A stretch of DNA of 40,580 bases from a virus. Both the position numbers and the translations under genes were made by a program. The stretch lies in IMG/VR virus record IMGVR_UViG_3300042448_000626, positions 1-40,580 of that record; one strand, 5' to 3'. Below the pieces are notes generated by a model, which had not been told where the DNA came from, searched no databases, and saw only the letters and a list, made by a program, of their open reading frames with translations. This document shows positions 29,039 to 38,035 of this stretch, one piece after another; the first letter of the stretch is position 1, and every line of letters begins with the position of its first letter.

Positions 29039-30313
29039 TTAGAATTTACCGCTTGTGCTTCCACCTAGTGAGCCACGGCTTACGCCTGACTGACCACTAA
29101 ATGTTCCTACTTCTTTTTCAGCAAGTCTTAATCGCTTGCGCTTAGCAGATTCAAGTTGTCCAAAGACTTCTTCTTCTGCTGTTGCTTGAGTGTAGTTAAT
29201 GCCTTCTTCACTATAAATCTGCCCAAGTTTTGTAGCAGTAGGAAGGGCTTCTTTAATACCCTGATAGCCTTTACGAGCATCCTCTTGAGTAATACCTAAC
29301 TTAGCCAAAGCCTGTGCGCTAGATACATTTGTTACTAGGTTCTGCCTTAAGGCTTCATTACCAATTTCTGCTGCTGTAACCTTTTCCTGCAACATAGGTA
29401 GATTTTCTTTAGGGCTAAGGAAGTACTTAACCAAATCTGTATCCTCAATGTTATAGAAAGACTTAAGGGTTGCCTTGATGTTAGGGTCAGAGTTATTGAC
29501 TCGTGTAACTACTGTGTCAATTCTTTCCTTAAACTCTGGAGCATTAATATCATTGCCAATAATCTCAGCCATCTTAGCCTGAGATATTTTTCGGTCTGTA
29601 CCAAAATAACCCTGCAACCCATAGGCACGAAGTGTCTCATTGTAAGAGTCTTCCAGTTGTAGATACGCAGCCTCTGACATAACATTAAGTCCAGCAGCAC
29701 GGCGAATCTCATTACCCTTAAATCGAGTTGTATAAGCAGTAGTCTTCTTTAGTTCCACAGCAGCCTGATTAGAACCAAGCCCTGCTTCCATAAATCTTTT
29801 AACATCTGGAACTAGTTCTTCTAGTCCATACTCTTTCATTGTATCCTCAAGCAAAGTGTATGCATCTACATCTACTGTTGACTTGTATTTTCTACCAGAT
29901 GGAATAAGAATCTTTGTACTTGAATCAGAGTAGATACCAACTACATTGCCATACTCATCTGTCTCTGTAGAAACAAGGGTGACATCACTAGGAACACCAC
30001 TACCAGCACCTCCACCAACAATCTTTTTTGGTGGAATAACATAACCAGTCTTAGGGTCAATTGTTCCACCAATAGAAGTGGCAACTTCCGCAGCACCTTT
30101 GGCTGCATCTAATTGTGCTTGTGTTTTACCAGTAGTACCAACTGGTTTTCTATAGTAAGCATCATCTGTTTGTTGTTTAGCAATTGCTGCATCTGCGTCA
30201 GCCAAAGATTTTTGTTCTGCTTCAAGTTTTGTTAGTTTAGTCTTTGACTTTTTAATAAGTGCCTGTGCATCTGCAAGGACTTTCTTCTGTGCTGCTGTAA
30301 GTATACGCGCCAT
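29039..30313 (-). CDS. Putative internal virion protein, 424 aa
   Basis: TAATG overlap upstream. The N-terminal helix (AAQKKVLADAQALIKKSKTKLTKLEAEQ, in part) is coiled; then a short Gly-rich linker, a beta segment (DEYGNVVGIYSDSSTKILIPSG) and a long helical region with AYTTRFKGNEIRRAAGLN and AAYLQLEDSYNETLRAYGL. The Gly/Ser tail is disordered. It resembles structural proteins seen in aquatic phages. Probably packaged in the head with the two larger neighbours. A 117-bp gap to the scaffold shows nothing convincing. Confidence 0.7.
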   Translation of the reverse strand: MARILTAAQKKVLADAQALIKKSKTKLTKLEAEQKSLADADAAIAKQQTDDAYYRKPVGTTGKTQAQLDAAKGAAEVATSIGGTIDPKTGYVIPPKKIVGGGAGSGVPSDVTLVSTETDEYGNVVGIYSDSSTKILIPSGRKYKSTVDVDAYTLLEDTMKEYGLEELVPDVKRFMEAGLGSNQAAVELKKTTAYTTRFKGNEIRRAAGLNVMSEAAYLQLEDSYNETLRAYGLQGYFGTDRKISQAKMAEIIGNDINAPEFKERIDTVVTRVNNSDPNIKATLKSFYNIEDTDLVKYFLSPKENLPMLQEKVTAAEIGNEALRQNLVTNVSSAQALAKLGITQEDARKGYQGIKEALPTATKLGQIYSEEGINYTQATAEEEVFGQLESAKRKRLRLAEKEVGTFSGQSGVSRGSLGGSTSGKF

Positions 30314-31614
30314 TATGCCATCAATCCAAACGATTGTAGAATGCTAAGTGCATAGCCTGATGCTTCTTCACGAGCACCTGGTGACTTAAGCCATAACTCT
30401 TTTGTCTTAGGGTTAGTACGTAGTAGTTTTTCATAATCAGTAATACTCATTACTCCAGCCTTCTGTGCACCTGAACTATCTCTATTTGCAAGAGCAGCCT
30501 GAATGTCTTCATCAAAAATACTAACTGCATTATCTGGCAAGTTAAGTAGTCTGCCCTTGAAGTATGCGTATTGGTTTGCAATATCAGAAGGCATAACGCC
30601 TTCATCAATTAAGCCAGAGATGTTTCCATAAAAACCCTTAGACATACTCTTAATAGTATTCTTAACAGATGCTAAGTCCATCTTTCCGCTAGGAGTAAAG
30701 CCTCCCATTACCTTATCAAGTGCCTGCTTTGTATCTAACTTAATACCAAAGGAAGATGCATACTCTTTAATGTCTTGAACATCTTGTGCTACCTTGCCGT
30801 TGTTTTTAGTTAAACCTTCTAGGTTTGTACCCTTGATTGCAGGCTTAATAACATCAGACTTTATACGAGAGTAATCATCAGCATCAAGATATTCTCCAAC
30901 AGTAGTTGTCTTATCTCCAGCAGCAGTCTGCTTAACTAAAGCAGCCTTTTCTTCTTTGTTTACTCTATTGTAGTAATCTGTCTTTTCAGCAGGGGTCGCT
31001 CTGCGCCCAAGCATCTGAAAGAAGTAATCATCAATTTCTTGGTCTGTCTGTGTCTTACTGGTTATGTTAAGACCTGAACCACTGCGACCATCGCCAGCAC
31101 CAGAAGTAACATACTTATTAAATAAGGTATCGAAACTTTCAGTAATAGTAATTCCAAAATCTTGGAAGTTCATTACTGCTTCTGTTGAAACCTTTTGCGC
31201 AGCGCCAGTAATAGCACGTGCTAAAGCAGTTGCATCTTTTACATCATACTCTGCTTTGTTAAGATAACCAGCATCATAAAGACGTTTACGTAGATATTCA
31301 ATACCTCTGCCATTTTTGGCATCAGTCATATACCTATTACGAACGGCTTCTGGACCAAGAACCTCATAGTCACCTTTTGAATTAATATAAAGATAGACAT
31401 CTCCAGGAATAGGTGCGTTCTCTGTGCCTGTTAATTTCCAAGTGTTTCCATCTTGGACTACCTGATAAAGAGGATTGGCTCCGCCAAAGTCTTCAGTCAT
31501 ATCAGTAAAGGTTTGACCTTGATTACTATTGCCACTTACCCCACGCATTGCAGCAGCGCGGGCTTTTTCTCTAGCATTCTCTGCGCTAATATCAACTGTT
31601 GGTTTTTCTGCCAC
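30313..31614 (-). CDS. Putative internal virion protein, 433 aa
   Basis: GTG start in a TAGTG overlap. Mostly helical. The segment YFFQMLGRRATPAEKTDYYNRVNKEEKAA (about 197-225) resembles the F-x3-LGR-x-AT-x2-E structural motif seen in other phage virion proteins. Between the 1712-residue and 424-residue genes. Likely an ejection-related head protein; no enzyme motif seen. Confidence 0.7.
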   Translation of the reverse strand: MAEKPTVDISAENAREKARAAAMRGVSGNSNQGQTFTDMTEDFGGANPLYQVVQDGNTWKLTGTENAPIPGDVYLYINSKGDYEVLGPEAVRNRYMTDAKNGRGIEYLRKRLYDAGYLNKAEYDVKDATALARAITGAAQKVSTEAVMNFQDFGITITESFDTLFNKYVTSGAGDGRSGSGLNITSKTQTDQEIDDYFFQMLGRRATPAEKTDYYNRVNKEEKAALVKQTAAGDKTTTVGEYLDADDYSRIKSDVIKPAIKGTNLEGLTKNNGKVAQDVQDIKEYASSFGIKLDTKQALDKVMGGFTPSGKMDLASVKNTIKSMSKGFYGNISGLIDEGVMPSDIANQYAYFKGRLLNLPDNAVSIFDEDIQAALANRDSSGAQKAGVMSITDYEKLLRTNPKTKELWLKSPGAREEASGYALSILQSFGLMA

Positions 31615-34600
31615 TATCGGACCTCCGTTGTATATGTGTCACGAGAGTAGAAACCTAAGATTGGTGCAAACACTGCTCTGTTGGCCTCTCTAATTGCTGG
31701 GTTTAATGGAACTAAATCATTTAGAACTTGTTCAATTTGTGCTTTTTTTGCACGCTTTAACTCTGAGAAGTTCCAGATGCGTCTGCTCTCTGGGTCTTCC
31801 GAGAAAGAAATAAATTCACGGACTAATGCTGTAACAGTTCCCATTGTCCTGCGAACTTCAGGTGAAACAGGTGTTGACTTATCCGTAATAACTTGTTCAA
31901 TAGAAGAAAGAATTTCCTTCTCTGTTGATACTTCAAAGCCACCAGTTTCAAGGGCTTTACGAAGCAGTGGATAGCCTGCTTTTAATGCATTGCGTCTTGC
32001 AGTTGCCTGCATAATTAATCCCTTACGGGTTGCAGGTGATGCAGTTTTAGCAAGAGCATCGCGTTGGTCACGCTCAATATCAAAGTATGCCTGCTTAGCC
32101 TGGGCAATAGATACATTATCTAAGTAAGCCTCAAGGCTAGGTAGTTTAATTAAGCCTTGTGCTTCTAACCAAGTGTATGCATCTGCTGTGTAGTCTCCAG
32201 TTTGTGGACCGAAAACATACGCTGCTTCACCATAAGTCTTAAGGAATGACTGGTTATTAGAAGCCCACTTGTACATATCATCTGTTTTTTGAACAGTTAT
32301 TTTTGTAGCCTTTTCGTTACGAGATACTGTATAGATAATCTTACGTGGGTTCTTACCTATAAATGTAGCAACTGCCAACTCATAAGGGTCTACTAAGAAG
32401 TCACCTTCAGTCTTTGAAATACCAGCCAAGATGTCATAGAACTCAGCACGCATGTTAGTTACACCAGTGCGCTTGATATAGTCTGGAACACCCTTGCTTT
32501 CGCGTAGTGTTGGCGAGATAGGGCTAATCATTCCAAAAAATGCACGGGCTGCAAGCACGTTGTGTGCTGCAATCTTGAGAGTCTTTAGGTACTCAGTCTT
32601 TTCAACATCGGTTGGATTCTCAGATAACTGAAGTTTTGAATCTCCGAATGCCTGCATGTAAGCAATAGCCTGGAATGCTGCAGTTGTTTCTTGACGATTC
32701 ATCTCATCAATATCAATTGCACGGGCCGTAGCGCCACGACCAATAACTTCAAGGTTCTGTAAGAACAATGGCATAAGCGCTTTTTTAAGAGTCATGTTAT
32801 CGCCAAGGTTTCCAAGTGCCCAAGTATCATACTCATTGGCAAAGTTAGTTGCTTTTTCGCCAGCCTTGCCTGGAATGTAACCCAACATACCCTTGATACC
32901 AAGGAATGATAGTGCTGCAATTGGACCAGATAGTGATGGCTGTCCTGCATCAGGAGAGAATGATGGGTTAATCAAACGCAACTTAAGAGTAACATCGTTG
33001 AATTGTGGAACCTTAAATGCTCCACCAGTAAACTTGCGTACTACTGGTTCAACTGCTGTGTTAATAATTGTGTCAGTTGGTAGTACTACGTATGGTTCAT
33101 TCTGGTCATCATAGTAAATCTCACCACGAGCAGCCAAACCTTGATGCGCTAGACGCATACGATAGATAACCTGTAGTGGTTTATCACGCATTAAGCGGTA
33201 GTAGCGTCTCCAGAAATCTTCTGTTGCACGATAGAATCGTGCTACTGTGCGAGTAGATAGTGCAAAGTTAGAACGGATTGCAGGGTTATCTACATACTTA
33301 AGGATAGAGTTTGATGCTTCATCCATAGCAATTTCTGTAAATCGCTTTGCTGCAATGTCATCTATTTCTTCAACAGCCTTATTATAGGCTTCATTGTCTG
33401 ACAAAAGACGTGGGTTATTAGTAACTTCTTCTTGAAGTAGTTTACTTGCAAACTCTTTTTGCAGTCCCTCATAACCATCACGAAGACGGCTATAGGTCAT
33501 AAGAACAGCAGGCTGACGGAACAAACCATTTACCTGACGGTCCATTGATTCCATAATTGCATTACCGAACTTGCCCCATGCAGATTCTAAATCAGCCTTA
33601 TCAAGAAACTCTTCAAACTCAATGCTTGTATTAATTTCACCAGTTGGTTGCTTACCAACAGTAGCCTTTTCAAATTCTTCAAATGAAGTTCTTCCAGCAA
33701 CCTTTGACCATTTGCCAGCAATTGTCTTACCTTCTCGCATTTCATATGCAACAAGGTCATTGTGCTTAGCAGACATTAAGTTAAACAGGTCTTCATTAAA
33801 AGACTTAGGACCACCATGGAAGGTGTTGCGCATATCTAGCAACATCGTCTCCACGTGGATACGTGCAATTTCTGCATCTCCAATACCACGCTGTGTGTAG
33901 TGAACTGAATCACCAAACAAAGATAGAAACTCTCTAACAACTGTTGAGCGTTTTGGGTCTATGGTAAACTGGCGTGTAGTAAAGTCATAATTAACTCCAA
34001 GAACCTTAAGCATATTAGTTCTAGCAGTAGCAAAATCTTTAGCAGTCTTTAGACCATTGTTATCAAAAAAGACTGCTGCTGGGTCTACTGTTGCTCCACT
34101 CTTAAGTGAATACTTATTGGCAGCAAACTGACGATACCAAGCATCAAAGTGAGCAAGAGTTAGGTACTTGTCATTAGTACGGCGTAGTTCCTCTGTAGAT
34201 AGTGCACGGAACTTACGACCAGTCTTAAGCCCTGCATCGTTTAATGCAGAGGAAAGAGTAGATGGTGTAAAGATTGCATCAATAATCTCTTTATCGAACT
34301 TACCACCAAGGGATGTTCGAGCAGAAACAGATGAAGCCATTGAATTAATTACATCTGGATGGTGAACGAAAGCATCCTTTAGCCACTTAAATCGTGTAAT
34401 TGATTCATCCACACCAAATGCACTGTACACACGCTGAATAGTTTCTTCACGAATCATCATGTGAGTTACTTCTTCGATTGGAATATCTTTTCTGATTGCA
34501 AGGTCAGTAGCAATTTCAGAACGTTCTGCAACGCTAAGTTTTTCTTCTGGTCCACCCTTACGGAATGCTTTGTTAATACCACGGCGAATAGGACCAACAG

Positions 34601-36752
34601 ATGCTTTAGAACCAGTAAGTGCTGTTGCTACGTTCTTAAACTCTTGAACATCTCTAATCTTGCGTAATGAAAGCAAGTCTCCTAGTGGTGCGTTAAGGGC
34701 GTACATAAATGCCTCATCAATAGCAGAACGAATACCCAAACGCGGAAACAGTGTAAGAATTGTCCAGAAGTTTACAAACTCAGAGACATACTTGTTGCGT
34801 GTAGCGCCATCAAAGATGGCTGGAATAGAATTCTTGCGGCGTGTAGACGCAGCAACCTGAAGAATCATTTCGTATGGCAAAGCACCAATACCTTGTGCTA
34901 CTTGGCTAGGCTGCACAATGCCACGGGCATTAAGAATAGGAGAATCATTCTCAATACGCAGAACATGTTGGCTAACATCATCTACAAAATCTGTAGGTAC
35001 TTCTGTTCTAGAAGTAGTAGTCATACCAGAACGGTTATTGAAAGTCCTATTAAGGATTTCTTCCATAACCTTACGGCCTTCAGCAGTTCCATGCAGTCCG
35101 TAACGGTGCATAATTGCTGCATAAAGGTTACGAATAATAATAACCTGCTCATCAGCCTGTGAATCCAAGAAATGAAATGTTACAAAGTCTGCAATATCAC
35201 GGGTAAATACCTGTCGTGCCACAAGACGAAAGTTTTCCGCAGTCTTAACAGCGTCTTCACCAAGAAGAATCTGTGAACCAGCAGGATTACGTGAAGCCTG
35301 CTTACCAACAATCTCACCAATACGGCGTGCTCGCTTAATATCTTTATCAATATCATCAAAGCGGCTAATTCCAGCAATGTTAACGCCTTTATCAATATCT
35401 TCGCCAGCAGTTCTTAAAATTGTTGCAGCATCTATACCCTTATTTTGAGCACTGGCAAGTGCTAATAAAGTTTTTTCATTATTAACACTAGGATTCATAA
35501 GTGAATCTACAATTCTACCAATACCCATACTAATATGGCGTTCTGACTGTGCGGTTGGTACTCCATTGCGCATAAAAGTTATGCCATCAACGCGACCATT
35601 AAGCAGAATATTTACATTTTGTATTTCGCCAAAGAAGTTCTGTGCAGTTGCTGCATCAAAAACTTCTTTCTTTGCCAATAATGTAGTAACTTCAAAGTTG
35701 CTAAAGCCAGGATAGTTCTGAACTAACTCGCGATAAGCATTTGATTTTTCTATTGAACCCTTTTTTGCAATAGCAAACTTCTTTAATGCTGGCCCAATAC
35801 CTTCGTCCCATAAAACTTTAACGTCAGTTTTTCCAAACACTGTTGAAATCCCAGCCTTAAAGTTTCCCTTCTGGGCTTCTTGCATAATTATTTCTGAGTA
35901 ACGACCACCCTTGGTAGCAATCTTACTAGTTCCGCCAGTAATCCATGTTAGTGGGTCAACAACAATTTGATACATTGTATCAATAGTTCCAGTTACACCA
36001 GTCTGATACTTACCAGTTAATGCACGTGTGGTTAAATTACCACTTGCAGCCTGATTACTTTGATAAATGCTACGATACAAGTCACGACCTGGTGAAATAC
36101 CAGCAGCCTTAGTATCAAAAATAATTTGAGCAAACTCTTTTTCATTATCAAAGGCATAACTAATAGCACTAAGAATCTTTGGGTCTGGTGTTCCGTACTC
36201 TTCAACAATTTCACCAGGAGTTTTACCAGATAGTAAACCCTTTGCTACTATAATGTTTTCTTTGCCGTGTACTTTTTCGGCGTTTTGAATCGCACCTTCA
36301 TCCCAAGCATCGCGACCCATGTAAGCATCATCCCAAGTTTTTTTAGCAAACGGGTCTGCACCTTGGTAAATTTCTCTACCTGCTACATAACCAGTATTGA
36401 TTGCTCTGCCATAGGCAACAGCAACTTCAACAGTCGAAATAATAGGGCTAAATGCAAACTTAGCAAATGCTCCCAGCGCACCAAGAGCGCGTTGTTTTAA
36501 ACTTGGGTCCTCTTGAACAAACTTTGCAGTTGGGTAAAGAGCCTTAAGGTTTGCTTGTGCATCAGGTGTTAATGCTTGAAACTCACGCTTAGCATCATCT
36601 ACTTTGAGAGCGCGAAGTTCTTTTGCTTTTTTAACAGTATAAGATAATTGCTCAACAGCAACTTGCTGTTCTGGAGGTAGGTTAGCATTCTTCGCTGCAC
36701 TGTAAACCGAAGGATTAACCTCACCCACTATTGGGTTTATAATGCGTGCCAT
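31614..36752 (-). CDS. Giant putative internal virion/ejection protein, 1712 aa
   Basis: Covers 12.7% of the genome, TAATG start overlap. The N-terminal part (about 1-75) is helical; a hydrophobic stretch at about 88-112 (ALGALGAFAKFAFSPIISTVEVAVA) could insert into a membrane. DPLTWITGGTSKIATKGGR (about 265-283) is typical of large phage structural proteins. The rest is long helical repeats with no polymerase, transglycosylase or protease motif that I can see. Size and place suggest a DNA-ejection core protein like T7 gp16, but no homology is claimed. It is not a tape measure: the sequence lacks the long coiled-coil pattern. Confidence 0.8.
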   Translation of the reverse strand: MARIINPIVGEVNPSVYSAAKNANLPPEQQVAVEQLSYTVKKAKELRALKVDDAKREFQALTPDAQANLKALYPTAKFVQEDPSLKQRALGALGAFAKFAFSPIISTVEVAVAYGRAINTGYVAGREIYQGADPFAKKTWDDAYMGRDAWDEGAIQNAEKVHGKENIIVAKGLLSGKTPGEIVEEYGTPDPKILSAISYAFDNEKEFAQIIFDTKAAGISPGRDLYRSIYQSNQAASGNLTTRALTGKYQTGVTGTIDTMYQIVVDPLTWITGGTSKIATKGGRYSEIIMQEAQKGNFKAGISTVFGKTDVKVLWDEGIGPALKKFAIAKKGSIEKSNAYRELVQNYPGFSNFEVTTLLAKKEVFDAATAQNFFGEIQNVNILLNGRVDGITFMRNGVPTAQSERHISMGIGRIVDSLMNPSVNNEKTLLALASAQNKGIDAATILRTAGEDIDKGVNIAGISRFDDIDKDIKRARRIGEIVGKQASRNPAGSQILLGEDAVKTAENFRLVARQVFTRDIADFVTFHFLDSQADEQVIIIRNLYAAIMHRYGLHGTAEGRKVMEEILNRTFNNRSGMTTTSRTEVPTDFVDDVSQHVLRIENDSPILNARGIVQPSQVAQGIGALPYEMILQVAASTRRKNSIPAIFDGATRNKYVSEFVNFWTILTLFPRLGIRSAIDEAFMYALNAPLGDLLSLRKIRDVQEFKNVATALTGSKASVGPIRRGINKAFRKGGPEEKLSVAERSEIATDLAIRKDIPIEEVTHMMIREETIQRVYSAFGVDESITRFKWLKDAFVHHPDVINSMASSVSARTSLGGKFDKEIIDAIFTPSTLSSALNDAGLKTGRKFRALSTEELRRTNDKYLTLAHFDAWYRQFAANKYSLKSGATVDPAAVFFDNNGLKTAKDFATARTNMLKVLGVNYDFTTRQFTIDPKRSTVVREFLSLFGDSVHYTQRGIGDAEIARIHVETMLLDMRNTFHGGPKSFNEDLFNLMSAKHNDLVAYEMREGKTIAGKWSKVAGRTSFEEFEKATVGKQPTGEINTSIEFEEFLDKADLESAWGKFGNAIMESMDRQVNGLFRQPAVLMTYSRLRDGYEGLQKEFASKLLQEEVTNNPRLLSDNEAYNKAVEEIDDIAAKRFTEIAMDEASNSILKYVDNPAIRSNFALSTRTVARFYRATEDFWRRYYRLMRDKPLQVIYRMRLAHQGLAARGEIYYDDQNEPYVVLPTDTIINTAVEPVVRKFTGGAFKVPQFNDVTLKLRLINPSFSPDAGQPSLSGPIAALSFLGIKGMLGYIPGKAGEKATNFANEYDTWALGNLGDNMTLKKALMPLFLQNLEVIGRGATARAIDIDEMNRQETTAAFQAIAYMQAFGDSKLQLSENPTDVEKTEYLKTLKIAAHNVLAARAFFGMISPISPTLRESKGVPDYIKRTGVTNMRAEFYDILAGISKTEGDFLVDPYELAVATFIGKNPRKIIYTVSRNEKATKITVQKTDDMYKWASNNQSFLKTYGEAAYVFGPQTGDYTADAYTWLEAQGLIKLPSLEAYLDNVSIAQAKQAYFDIERDQRDALAKTASPATRKGLIMQATARRNALKAGYPLLRKALETGGFEVSTEKEILSSIEQVITDKSTPVSPEVRRTMGTVTALVREFISFSEDPESRRIWNFSELKRAKKAQIEQVLNDLVPLNPAIREANRAVFAPILGFYSRDTYTTEVR

Positions 36753-37183
36753 TAGTACCCGTATTCAGCAAGTGTTGAATAAATAAGTTCTGCTTCACCA
36801 GATGGGTCAAACTGCGCAATCTTGCGCATAATTGTAGAAATAGGTTGCTGAGTATTTGGAAGATTCATAATTTCACTTCCTGGGCCATCACCAATATCAA
36901 TACCTGCTGTAATAGGTTCGTTAGGACGCTGAGTAGGAGCCATTAATTCTGTTGGCATTTCCATTGCAGGCATAGAATCGCTAGTCATTGGATTACCAGC
37001 CATAGGTGCTGCTACTTGGTTTGAGTAGGTTTGCTGTCCTTGTCCGTATGGTAAGCCTGAAACGTATCTTGCACCTTGTGTTGGTCCACCATCAGTGCGT
37101 TGAGAAAGAGCGCCAGGACCTGAAATTGCTGCTGGGTTAGACGGCGCACGATAGCCACCACGACCTTCTGGTGCAGTTGTCAT
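36752..37183 (-). CDS. Pro/Gly/Met-rich disordered protein
   Basis: 143 residues, TAATG overlap. Residues 1-110 are low complexity (APEGRGGYRAPSNPAAISG, APMAGNPMTSDSMPAMEM); the last 30 (STIMRKIAQFDPSGEAELIYSTLAEYGY) are an ordered helical peptide. It may be a linker or capsid-interior protein, perhaps a cargo or scaffold-like peptide. Unknown. Confidence 0.7.
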   Translation of the reverse strand: MTTAPEGRGGYRAPSNPAAISGPGALSQRTDGGPTQGARYVSGLPYGQGQQTYSNQVAAPMAGNPMTSDSMPAMEMPTELMAPTQRPNEPITAGIDIGDGPGSEIMNLPNTQQPISTIMRKIAQFDPSGEAELIYSTLAEYGY

Positions 37184-37455
37184 TATTCATCTCCTTCTTC
37201 CAATTCATCATCTTCATCTGCTGGCGGTTCGCCGAATGATTCTTTATTGTATTCCTTAGCCATACGCATCATGCCGTAGGCATTCCAAGGTGTCATTGCT
37301 TCTGACACTTCCGTATGCAAGTAACGAGTTCCATCATAGTCTGCCCATTCTGTAATTATTAACCAGTTAGCGCAGATATAGTTAGACCCTTCAGGGTCTT
37401 CCTCTATTAGAACTCGTAGTGCTTGCTCTATTTTCTCCCTGAACTTCTCACTCAT
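37183..37455 (-). CDS. Small acidic protein after the Ntn hydrolase
   Basis: Start set at ATG 37455 (MSEKFREKIEQALRVLIEED), which forms an ATGA overlap with the protease gene; a start at 37506 would overlap it by 54 bp. 90 residues with an alpha/beta core (YICANWLIITEWADYDGTRYLHTE) and a very acidic tail (DEDDELEEGDE). Translational coupling to the protease suggests a functional link such as a cofactor or substrate; inferred. Confidence 0.75.
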   Translation of the reverse strand: MSEKFREKIEQALRVLIEEDPEGSNYICANWLIITEWADYDGTRYLHTEVSEAMTPWNAYGMMRMAKEYNKESFGEPPADEDDELEEGDE

Positions 37456-38021
37456 TTTGCGTACTGAATCTTTGTTATGATTGGTGGGCTTGTATAGATA
37501 TCCCACACACAGGCAACCTCTATTGCTCTACGGATTATTTTTTCCGCATCTTGCGGAGTTTTTGCTTTATCAATATGTAAAGCCTCCATAACTCCCAAAG
37601 CAACATCGCCACCGCTCCCACCATAATAAATACCACGCACATCGCGGTCCCAAGAATAATCTTCAAAGATAGGATAAATAATTCCATGTATGCTGATAAT
37701 AAAATCTGAATCCTGCGCTGCTGCATCCCCGTCTTCTTTCATGTCATAACCTGCATCAATGAAAACTTTGCGCATTGCAGGAATAAACTTTTGCGTCATA
37801 AACAAATCTAAGTTCTCTAACTTAGTTGGCTTAGGTGGTTTCCATCCAAACTGCAAGATGTTAGAACCACGACTAGCACCAGAACCCCCAATGAGGTATC
37901 CATTATTTTCAACAATCTTATGAGTAGCAATCGTCATAGGACGACCACCTTCATCAGATGCTCTGGAATCGCAACCGATTACAGACCAACCGTTTCCTTG
38001 ATAAGCAGCCAGCGTTGTCAT
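37452..38021 (-). CDS. Proteasome-beta/HslV-like Ntn hydrolase, putative prohead protease
   Basis: 189 residues. M1 is followed by T2-T3; removal of Met would expose T2 as the N-terminal nucleophile, as in HslV. The rest of the proteasome active site is in order: D18 and R20 in VIGCDSRAS, K35 in ATHKIVENNGYLIGGSG, S136 in YYGGSGGDVALG, and D174/S178 in ACVWDIYTSPP. The chain length fits a bare beta-subunit fold with no propeptide. It lies directly downstream of the portal, where tailed phages usually encode the prohead protease, and no other head protease is recognisable. Fold assignment is strong by pattern; the maturation role is inferred. An alternative is a regulator of host protein turnover. 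Confidence 0.85.
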   Translation of the reverse strand: MTTLAAYQGNGWSVIGCDSRASDEGGRPMTIATHKIVENNGYLIGGSGASRGSNILQFGWKPPKPTKLENLDLFMTQKFIPAMRKVFIDAGYDMKEDGDAAAQDSDFIISIHGIIYPIFEDYSWDRDVRGIYYGGSGGDVALGVMEALHIDKAKTPQDAEKIIRRAIEVACVWDIYTSPPIITKIQYAK

Positions 38022-38035
38022 TGTCCCCTACCTAG

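Noticed and set aside
31614-36752. Giant protein considered as tape measure or virion RNA polymerase
   Set aside because: No tape-measure coiled-coil pattern, no adjacent tail-assembly chaperones or tube protein, and no polymerase catalytic motifs seen; kept as a putative internal virion protein.
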